Origin: an uncultured Bdellovibrionales bacterium
Lineage (GTDB): Bacteria; Bdellovibrionota; Bdellovibrionia; Bdellovibrionales; UBA1609
Assembly (NCBI GenBank): GCA_937980625.1
Contig: CALJPJ010000193.1
Span: 1 to 6,397 of the forward strand
Length of the DNA: 6,397 nt
Reading direction: 5' to 3'
Program-made: the position numbers and the translations under genes
Part shown: positions 1-5,360 of the stretch, in pieces
Position numbering within the stretch: position 1 is the first letter of the stretch
Layout: each line of letters begins with the position of its first letter
The notes under the pieces: model-generated
What the model was told of the DNA's origin: nothing
The model's input: the letters and a program-made list of their open reading frames with translations, nothing else
Database searches by the model: none

Positions 1-360
1 TGGATATTTTTTATCAGAATATAATTTTTTAGCATTTTTTAATAAAATTTTTGATAAACCAGCATCTATATGGGTATTTAAACTTCCACCTAAAACACTT
101 GCTAACTGCCGACCAGAATAATCTTTTGTGTTATTTTTAAACTTGGGCAAAGCTTTAGCTACTTCTTGCCTAAACTCTACCATTTCTACTTCTTGTAATT
201 CTATTTCTAACTCTGCTCTATGATATTCAGTTTGTAAAAAAGCTACTTTTTTTTCTAAAAGTTTTTCTTTAGAGTAATGATTTACGAATAAAGAATTCAC
301 CCCCAGAACAATAACCAAGGACACTAAGATAGAACAAATATGGAATATATTAACATTCAT
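1..360 (-). CDS. Membrane-anchored coiled-coil protein, N-terminal part (runs off left edge)
   Basis: This is an open frame of 120 codons from the ATG at 358-360 to base 1, with no stop, so the C-terminus lies outside the window. Residues 1-6 are short and polar. Residues 7-24 are a hydrophobic segment (ICSILVSLVIVLGV core) with no cleavage-site pattern, so it is more likely an N-terminal membrane anchor than a cleaved signal. Residues about 30-70 are highly charged, rich in Glu, Lys and Leu, and look like a coiled coil. The part after residue 80 includes a Gly-rich turn (VLGGS) and ends in a helical stretch NAKKLYSDKKY, of the kind seen at the start of TPR-like repeats, but one such stretch is too little to assign a TPR. 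The in-frame codons upstream reach a TAA nine codons before the ATG. No strong ribosome binding site precedes it, so the start is less certain than the frame. Family and function are not recognised. Confidence 0.72.
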   Translation of the reverse strand, partial: MNVNIFHICSILVSLVIVLGVNSLFVNHYSKEKLLEKKVAFLQTEYHRAELEIELQEVEMVEFRQEVAKALPKFKNNTKDYSGRQLASVLGGSLNTHIDAGLSKILLKNAKKLYSDKKYP

Positions 361-534
361 ACAATTGCATATCGGTCTATTTTAGTAATAATTTAAACAA
401 TTCAGCCTCTTTTTTACTAGACTAAAGAATATCTTTTTAGTGATCTCCCATATTTTATTAGCCTTTAGCCTGTATTAAATATTTTATCAACAAGTGAACG
501 ATGCGTAGAGCACTTACTTTTTAATAAAAAAACT

Positions 535-1053
535 CTAAAACTGGTTACAAAAGATCTCGACAATTGAAGTGTTCGGTAAGTTTATTGGTAAATTTGAAAG
601 GCCAGCAATTGTTAAATTAGCTAAACCACCGTAAGTTAAAACCTTAAAATCGTGCCCTACAGGAATTTCGTTAATTCTCTTACCTGCACAATTTGCTAGC
701 ATCGCATCAACATTTTCAACTGGACAGGCCCCGTAACTAACTTCAAGTTTATTTACATCAAAGTTTTCTGAGTTTAAATTGAATGTAGAAATTTGGTTCG
801 TATTCGCCAGAATATAATTCACTAGCTCAGTTTGAAGAGCTTTAGGTTTTATATTTATAGGTAAACGCACCTCTATACAAGCCTTTGTAAAGTTGGGATC
901 TATAGCCTTATACATAACGTTGCCATCTAAATCAATCTCAACTTCTGGCCCAATTAAGTTTAAGGCTTCACTTGAATCACAATTTGTAAATACAAACGCT
1001 AATAAACAAATCGGCAAAACTAGTAAAAGTACTTTTTTTAAAACATTAACCAT
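535..1053 (-). CDS. Small exported protein, probable lipoprotein with four further cysteines
   Basis: The frame is open from 1059, but the ATG at 1051-1053 is preferred because AGGGAG lies 6 bases before it, whereas the ATG at 1057-1059 abuts that site. The product is 172 residues. It begins MVNVLKKV, followed by a hydrophobic core and then FTNCDSS, a classic n-h-c export signal. The cysteine (residue 25) sits where a lipobox cysteine would, but the preceding Asn at -1 is not canonical, so lipidation is plausible rather than shown; a type I signal peptide is the alternative. The mature part has four more cysteines (residues 59, 110, 122 and 169), enough for two disulfides, which fits an extracytoplasmic location. 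The C-terminal third is rich in Leu, Asn, Pro and Ile. I recognise no known domain. The gene stands 205 bases downstream of argS and has its own promoter-like sequence. Confidence 0.82.
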   Translation of the reverse strand: MVNVLKKVLLLVLPICLLAFVFTNCDSSEALNLIGPEVEIDLDGNVMYKAIDPNFTKACIEVRLPINIKPKALQTELVNYILANTNQISTFNLNSENFDVNKLEVSYGACPVENVDAMLANCAGKRINEIPVGHDFKVLTYGGLANLTIAGLSNLPINLPNTSIVEIFCNQF

Positions 1054-1059
1054 GACCAT

Positions 1060-1065
1060 CTCCCT
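1060..1065 (-). promoter_or_regulatory. Ribosome binding site AGGGAG
   Basis: On the minus strand AGGGAG lies 6 bases before the ATG at 1051-1053 and directly against the ATG at 1057-1059. The normal spacing favours the inner ATG as the start of the small exported protein. Confidence 0.7.
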
Positions 1066-1171
1066 GCAATAGAAATAACTAATACAAAAGGTGGACCAAC
1101 CAAAACAAATATAACCTAATTAAAATGCATAAAAATGAGAATGAGCGACCAAATATTTAGTTTTATTGAAA

Positions 1172-1201
1172 ATTTTAGTCAAAACTCATTAAAAATCTCA
1201 A
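1172..1201 (-). promoter_or_regulatory. Sigma70-like promoter for the small exported protein
   Basis: On the minus strand TTGAGA (1196-1201) and TAAAAT (1172-1177) are separated by 18 bases. Each matches five of six bases of the sigma70 consensus. Transcription would start near 1165, giving a leader of about 110 bases before the ATG at 1053. A second, overlapping pairing, TTGACT with TAAATA at 17 bases, is also present a little downstream but has a poorer -10. The region is very AT-rich, so chance matches are common. Confidence 0.45.
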
Positions 1202-1258
1202 AACAACCCGTTTTTAAATAACAGAATTCAATGTGACAATATTTCTTATAGCGGTAGC

Positions 1259-2962
1259 TTACATACGCTCAGGGATTTCAATATTTAACAAACTCAATGC
1301 TTTAGTTAAAATTGTTAGCGAAGAATAAACCAATGTCATTCGTGCCGATTTCAAAGAGTCTTCAGCTTTTAGTATTTGGCATTTATGATAAAAGTTATTA
1401 AATAATTTTGCTAAATCTAATGCATAATTTGCCACATAATGGGGTTTATAATTTTCAAAACTTGTACGGACTACATCAGAAAATAAAAGTAAATGTCTAA
1501 TTAAAGCTCTCTCTTCATTTGATGACAATTCAACACAACTGTCAAATTTGATATCGCTTGAATATTTATCAATTAAACTTTTACATCTCACTCCAGAATA
1601 TTGAATATAAGGCCCACTATCTCCTTCAAAATCAAGAACTTTATCCCAATCAAACTTTACGTCTTTATTCGAGTCCCCAGATAAGTCATTAAAAATAACG
1701 GCTCCAACACCAACTTGCTTAGCCACTTCTTTTTTATTTACTAAATTAGGGTTTTTTTCTTCAATAATTTTTTCACACATAGCTATGGCTTTATCAACAA
1801 TATCTCGTAAAAAAATTACGTTTCCTTTTCTTGTCGACATTTTTCCATCGGCAAATTTATACATACCAAAACCAATATGTTTACAGTTTTTCGCCCATTC
1901 ATAGCCAAGTTTCTCTATAACTTTAAATAATTGTGAAAAATGTAAGTTTTGATCCATTCCCGTGACATAAACTAACTTGTCACCTTTTTGCTCATTATGC
2001 CTATACAAAGCACAAGCTAAGTCCCTTGTGGCATATAACGAGGCCCCGTCACTTTTTCTGATTAAGCAAGGTGGCATATCAAACTCATCAAGGCGAACAA
2101 TCATGGCTCCCTCACTTTCTTCTAATATACCTTTGTCTTCTAATAGTTTTTCGGCTGACTTCATTTTATCATTATAAAATGACTCTCCCAAGGTAGCATC
2201 ATGTTGAATGCCTAAAATGTCATACACTTGGTTGTATTCATTCAAAGAAATATCAATAAATTTTTGCCATAATTTTTTTAAACTCTCGTCACCTTCTTCT
2301 AGTTTCTTGAAAGTTAAAGACCCCTGGCTTTCTAGGTCTGGGTTTTTTTCCATTTCTTCATGAAATCTAACATAAATAGCAAATAAAGACTTCATTGGTT
2401 GAGTATCAAAATCATATTCCGAAGACCACATCTCGTAAGCCACGGCCAACCGACCAAACTGCACACCCCAATCACCTAAATGATTAACCCCAACCATTTT
2501 ATAACCCTGGGATTGGCAAATATTATATATAGCCTGGCCTATCATGGTTGCTCGTAAGTGTCCGACACTCATAGGCTTAGCTACATTGGGGGATGAAAAG
2601 TCTATAACTATAGTTTGGCCTTCACCATGATGACTATCTCCCATTTTAGAACCAAGTTTTTGAACGTTAGAAAATAGTAATTCTTGCACAAACTGATCTT
2701 CAAACCTAAAATTTACAAAGCCAGCTACAGAGGTCACTTCAGCCACATCTTCAATATTTTTATCACTCAGCAGCTGAGCAAACTCTTTAGCAATCATTGG
2801 TGGAGCTTTTTTAAGCTGTTTAGAAAAACGAAAAACAGGCATCGAAACTTGACCAAACTTAATATCTTTTGGAGCCTCCATAAGATTCACTAAATCCAGC
2901 TCGGACAAAGGAAGTAAGTTACTAAAATGAGGAGCTATTTTTTTTTTCAAAACATCAATCAT
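1259..2962 (-). CDS. argS: Arginyl-tRNA synthetase
   Basis: This class I synthetase joins arginine to tRNA-Arg using ATP in the cytoplasm. The ATG at 2960-2962 is chosen because GAAGGTGG lies just before it. An in-frame ATG 27 bases upstream would turn that site into codons. The product is 567 residues, the usual length. The N-terminal part (about 1-100) is the ArgS-specific additional domain. The ATP-binding signature reads SSPNVAKPMSVGHLR around residues 123-137, followed by the conserved NHLGDWGVQFG (160-170). The second signature is KMSTRKG (374-380). GDSGPYIQYSGVR (447-459) and the helical DALR anticodon-binding domain complete it, ending in the typical PERM. The first His of HIGH is Ser here; from memory a Ser at this place occurs in some other bacterial ArgS, so it need not mean lost activity. 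The gene lies 74 bases after the GYF_2 gene. A run of ten A covers codons 6-9. Confidence 0.98.
   Translation of the reverse strand: MIDVLKKKIAPHFSNLLPLSELDLVNLMEAPKDIKFGQVSMPVFRFSKQLKKAPPMIAKEFAQLLSDKNIEDVAEVTSVAGFVNFRFEDQFVQELLFSNVQKLGSKMGDSHHGEGQTIVIDFSSPNVAKPMSVGHLRATMIGQAIYNICQSQGYKMVGVNHLGDWGVQFGRLAVAYEMWSSEYDFDTQPMKSLFAIYVRFHEEMEKNPDLESQGSLTFKKLEEGDESLKKLWQKFIDISLNEYNQVYDILGIQHDATLGESFYNDKMKSAEKLLEDKGILEESEGAMIVRLDEFDMPPCLIRKSDGASLYATRDLACALYRHNEQKGDKLVYVTGMDQNLHFSQLFKVIEKLGYEWAKNCKHIGFGMYKFADGKMSTRKGNVIFLRDIVDKAIAMCEKIIEEKNPNLVNKKEVAKQVGVGAVIFNDLSGDSNKDVKFDWDKVLDFEGDSGPYIQYSGVRCKSLIDKYSSDIKFDSCVELSSNEERALIRHLLLFSDVVRTSFENYKPHYVANYALDLAKLFNNFYHKCQILKAEDSLKSARMTLVYSSLTILTKALSLLNIEIPERM
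2938..2947 (-). repeat. Run of ten A within argS codons 6-9
   Basis: Ten consecutive A on the minus strand encode Lys-Lys-Lys and the first base of Ile near the N-terminus of argS. The frame is intact in this sequence. Runs of this length are prone to replication and transcription slippage and to sequencing error. Confidence 0.9.
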
Positions 2963-2966
2963 AAAA

Positions 2967-2974
2967 CCACCTTC
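2967..2974 (-). promoter_or_regulatory. Ribosome binding site GAAGGTGG of argS
   Basis: On the minus strand GAAGGTGG ends 4 bases before the ATG at 2960-2962, with its AAGG core 7 bases from that ATG. This decides the argS start against the longer frame that opens at 2989. Confidence 0.75.
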
Positions 2975-2984
2975 ATAAAAACTG

Positions 2985-3013
2985 ATCATGAGCTAATTTT
3001 ATAAAATTGTCAC
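2985..3013 (-). promoter_or_regulatory. Weak promoter candidate in front of argS, with palindromic spacer
   Basis: On the minus strand GTGACA (3008-3013) and CATGAT (2985-2990) are 17 bases apart, matching five and four of six consensus bases. The spacer is largely filled by a perfect 14-base palindrome, AATTTTATAAAATT (2995-3008). This could be an argS promoter with an operator, but read-through from the upstream genes would also serve, and AT-rich palindromes arise easily by chance. Confidence 0.22.
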
Positions 3014-3036
3014 GCGAAGTTTCTGTCCTATAGCGA

Positions 3037-3552
3037 TTAAACTAAAGATTCACCACTAGCTTCTTCAGGAGGCAGGTCAATTTTGGGGCGCTTATTTGTC
3101 ATAATCATATAAGGCTTAGCATTTTTAGGGTCATATGATTGCACTGGCTCTTCGTTCTTGAAATATAAAAAGTCAACTTTAGGGTTAAACTCTTCAATCA
3201 ACACTATTGGATACCATTGGGTCATATCTTCACGCCAAATAAGATCAGCGTATTTAATTGCTCCAGACTTTATAGAGATTTTGACCTCGCTTGAAGTCCA
3301 TGGACCCATTTGTATATATCCACCATTTTTTTGTTTCTTCATGACCACCCAATCTTTGCCATTATCTTTTGTTAATTGAGTACTTTTAAAATAATTAAAA
3401 AACGCTTCAAACTTGTATACAAATTGCCAAGATTTTTGTTTAAAACTTAATAAATCAAATGCGCATAATTCACCTGTTTGGATTAAATTCAAAACCTCAA
3501 CTTTTTCTAATGGCCCAATCGTCTTGAGTTTTTTTACATAATACCAACTCAT
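3037..3552 (-). CDS. Tandem GYF_2-domain protein
   Basis: This is a cytosolic-looking protein of 171 residues with no signal peptide or membrane segment. It contains two copies of a GYF_2-like unit. The first (about 3-51) starts WYYVKKLKTIGPL and continues through VLNLIQTGEL to a final Trp-containing strand. The second (about 68-121) starts WVVMKK, has MGPWTSSEV and IKSGAIKYADLIW, and ends with DMTQWYPI. The order aromatic start, GP turn, helix, xxGxI, W..dm..W.P is the family pattern; the second copy is closer to it than the first. Residues 122-171 form a polar tail with DLPPEEASGESLV at the end. GYF-type domains are protein-interaction modules in eukaryotes; the bacterial GYF_2 version has no settled ligand. 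The ATG overlaps the stop of the ChaN-like gene by 4 bases and has AGGGAG 8 bases upstream, so coupled translation and a shared role are likely. The partner is unknown. Confidence 0.85.
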   Translation of the reverse strand: MSWYYVKKLKTIGPLEKVEVLNLIQTGELCAFDLLSFKQKSWQFVYKFEAFFNYFKSTQLTKDNGKDWVVMKKQKNGGYIQMGPWTSSEVKISIKSGAIKYADLIWREDMTQWYPIVLIEEFNPKVDFLYFKNEEPVQSYDPKNAKPYMIMTNKRPKIDLPPEEASGESLV

Positions 3553-5213
3553 AATATGTACTCCCTCTTATCTTTATTATCTCGCTTTGAAAGCAGTCTC
3601 TTTACTATGAACTGATAAAAGTCTTCAAAATCATCATCCGAAACTTTTTTAGTTAAATAACTTTTAAGTGTATCTAAGTTCATTCTTCCGCCACGATAGG
3701 CTTGATACAGCTGTTCTCCTTTGTACTGCCCTAGTATTCGGGCCGATTCTAAGTAACTGTATGGTTGCAAGGCTATAGATATATCCTTTTTTTTCCTTTT
3801 AATATTATTTGCAGAAAAATATTCATCCATGGTTTGACCTAGGCTCAATTTTAATATTTCATGATTTGAATCTGTTGGATTCAGAGTGAGAAGCTCTGAT
3901 TTTAAATTTTTAAAACTCATCGTCTTTCTTTTATGGTTATAAATCTTACTCATAAAGTAGGCTAAGGTCTCCACCCAAATTAATTTCTTAAAATCTCCGG
4001 GCATATTCAACAAGTTATCTTTACGCCCTGTCAACTCAGCTTGAATATACTTACCAACAATTTCAGAAGCATGATTGGTAGTTAATCTAGACAAATATAA
4101 GACACCAAGCTTTGGCAAATAAAAACTTTTAGAATTTTCAATTAGAGTTTTAACCAAACTGGCCTCTGAACTATTTAACTCACTGTCGAACTGTTCCAAT
4201 AAAAAATCTGTTATATTAGTAAATGGCTCTGCTCCGTCAAAGCTCACCTCTAACCCCAAGTCTTTAGTTAAAAAACTAAATATTGAAAATAATTGATCAG
4301 TGGCATCAAATGGTTCAGTGAAATATTCATCCTCATCAAAATCATCATCAAATTCGTCATCAAAATGTCCAGCAGATATTTCAACATCATCATTGGCTTC
4401 TAAATACATTAAATAACTTTGCCATTTTACCCATGGAGGTGAAGTGATTATACAATATTGATCAATATTACTTTTTAGAATATCTACTTTGTTTTCTAAC
4501 TTACTTTTTAATAAATCAAAGTATAATTTTTCTGAGTTCTGAAAAACACTAATCGTTTTTAACGTTGAGTTTATATAATTGATTTCTTTTGGCATATGGT
4601 CTTGAGCTAAATGTAAATCACCAATAACTATATAAATTAAAGCCTTAATATTTTTTAGTTTCTCTTGATTAACGATGCTAGCAATATGCTGATCTCTACT
4701 TACAGTGTCTTTATCATCCACAGAGGATTTTTTGTTGATGGCTAAAACCTTAAAGCCCCTCAGCTTAGCAAAATTCACCAAAGGCTTATAGTTTTTCCAA
4801 GGAAAACTCCAGTTTTCGACCCAGTTTGTCTTCTCCAAAAAAGTCTCTTCGTCAATTTTATCAGTCATAAAGTCATCTACATGTTTTTGGTGTTTGCTTT
4901 CAAAGCACTCTAAAGCCAAAATAAATGGTCGATTTAACTTTTTTAAGCTCCTGATTAGTCTTAGGTGTGTTCGCTGTGATTGAGCAAAAGCATGAAAATC
5001 ACCACCAATAATAATATCTGCAGATAATAAGTCACCAATGAGCTGAGATCGTTGAACCGGGTGCCATGGTTGATCATGGAGCTCTTTTTTATAAGATAAA
5101 AAATAATTTTTCAACTGAAGGTCATCTGTCCCCTCAATAATTTGAACTCGAGTTTTAACTTGCTCAAGTAAATTCATACGTAAATTTACATATGGGTCCA
5201 AACTTGTTTCCAT
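3549..5213 (-). CDS. Cytosolic ChaN/TIKI-like domain protein with long unknown C-terminal half
   Basis: The ATG at 5211-5213 is chosen because AAGGGG lies 9 bases before it; the longer frame would begin with TTG at 5264. The product is 554 residues. Residues about 60-225 match the haem-binding uptake/TIKI superfamily (ChaN, PF04187 type): strand ADIIIGGDFH giving G71-D-F-H74, strand ILALE with Glu102, the W-rich NWSFPWKNYKPL (about 134-145), strand FKVLAINK (154-161), RDQHIASIV (173-181) and IVIGDLHL (195-202). The G-x-x-H and Glu positions are the ones the superfamily keeps. Known ChaN proteins are envelope lipoproteins that bind haem; TIKI members are metalloproteases. This one has no signal peptide, so it is probably cytosolic and neither role can be assumed. 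A strongly acidic patch (about 284-297) separates it from a mostly helical C-terminal half that I do not recognise. The stop overlaps the next gene's start. Confidence 0.85.
   Translation of the reverse strand: METSLDPYVNLRMNLLEQVKTRVQIIEGTDDLQLKNYFLSYKKELHDQPWHPVQRSQLIGDLLSADIIIGGDFHAFAQSQRTHLRLIRSLKKLNRPFILALECFESKHQKHVDDFMTDKIDEETFLEKTNWVENWSFPWKNYKPLVNFAKLRGFKVLAINKKSSVDDKDTVSRDQHIASIVNQEKLKNIKALIYIVIGDLHLAQDHMPKEINYINSTLKTISVFQNSEKLYFDLLKSKLENKVDILKSNIDQYCIITSPPWVKWQSYLMYLEANDDVEISAGHFDDEFDDDFDEDEYFTEPFDATDQLFSIFSFLTKDLGLEVSFDGAEPFTNITDFLLEQFDSELNSSEASLVKTLIENSKSFYLPKLGVLYLSRLTTNHASEIVGKYIQAELTGRKDNLLNMPGDFKKLIWVETLAYFMSKIYNHKRKTMSFKNLKSELLTLNPTDSNHEILKLSLGQTMDEYFSANNIKRKKKDISIALQPYSYLESARILGQYKGEQLYQAYRGGRMNLDTLKSYLTKKVSDDDFEDFYQFIVKRLLSKRDNKDKREYIL
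3561..3566 (-). promoter_or_regulatory. Ribosome binding site AGGGAG of the GYF_2 gene, inside the upstream gene
   Basis: On the minus strand AGGGAG lies 8 bases before the ATG at 3550-3552 and within the last codons of the ChaN-like gene. Together with the ATGA overlap at 3549-3552 this is a typical layout for coupled translation. Confidence 0.65.
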
Positions 5214-5222
5214 CAATACAAT

Positions 5223-5228
5223 CCCCTT
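5223..5228 (-). promoter_or_regulatory. Ribosome binding site AAGGGG of the ChaN-like gene
   Basis: On the minus strand AAGGGG lies 9 bases before the ATG at 5211-5213. This supports the ATG start and makes the 17-residue extension from the TTG at 5264 unlikely. Confidence 0.65.
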
Positions 5229-5292
5229 ATTTATATCATCACATGCTTTAACACAGCAAATCAAGAAGAAGGCTTAAATTATTATCCTGTAG

Positions 5293-5322
5293 TTGCCATC
5301 TATATACTTAAAAGATTAAAAT
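5293..5322 (+). promoter_or_regulatory. Sigma70-like promoter of the VKOR-DsbA gene
   Basis: TTGCCA (5293-5298) and TAAAAT (5317-5322) are 18 bases apart and each matches five of six consensus bases. The start of transcription would be near 5329, giving a leader of about 30 bases that contains a run of eight T (5335-5342) and the ribosome binding site. It has the same -10 and the same spacer length as the promoter proposed at 1172-1201. I found no convincing promoter on the opposite strand for the divergent ChaN-like gene. Confidence 0.5.
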
Positions 5323-5350
5323 TCTTGTAAATAATTTTTTTTCAGCACTC

Positions 5351-5354
5351 GAGG
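5351..5354 (+). promoter_or_regulatory. Ribosome binding site GAGG of the VKOR-DsbA gene
   Basis: GAGG lies 6 bases before the ATG at 5361, the normal distance. It fixes the start of the fusion protein just before its first membrane segment. Confidence 0.65.
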
Positions 5355-5360
5355 TTCTAA

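Noticed and set aside
361..534. Possible hairpins and terminator in the gap between the left edge gene and the small exported protein gene
   Set aside because: AAGTG/CACTT around 492-515 gives only a five-base stem with a long loop, and on the minus strand no T run follows it. ACTAAA/TTTAGT around 420-440 is short and AT-only. Neither qualifies as a terminator, and no promoter with a good -35 was found for the edge gene.
1090..1101. Imperfect inverted repeat GGTTGGTCCACC in the leader of the small exported protein gene
   Set aside because: The arms are short and imperfect, with nothing further to suggest an operator or riboswitch.
1977..2177. Open frame on the plus strand inside argS
   Set aside because: It is antisense to strongly conserved argS codons, has no recognisable product, and is a shadow of the real gene.
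2684..2893. Open frame on the plus strand at the argS N-terminal region
   Set aside because: It is antisense to argS, with composition expected from the reverse of an AT-rich coding sequence.
1245..3040. TATAGCG just after the stop codons of both argS and the GYF_2 gene
   Set aside because: It is a seven-base match at two places with no further similarity, probably chance.
3158..3379. Open frame on the plus strand inside the GYF_2 gene
   Set aside because: It is antisense to a gene with a recognised domain pattern and a good ribosome binding site.
3785..3796. A-AAA-AAG slippery sequence in the ChaN-like gene, as a programmed frameshift site
   Set aside because: The motif is in the right phase, but it sits in an AT-rich gene with a natural Lys/Arg cluster, and I see no stimulatory stem or useful alternative frame.
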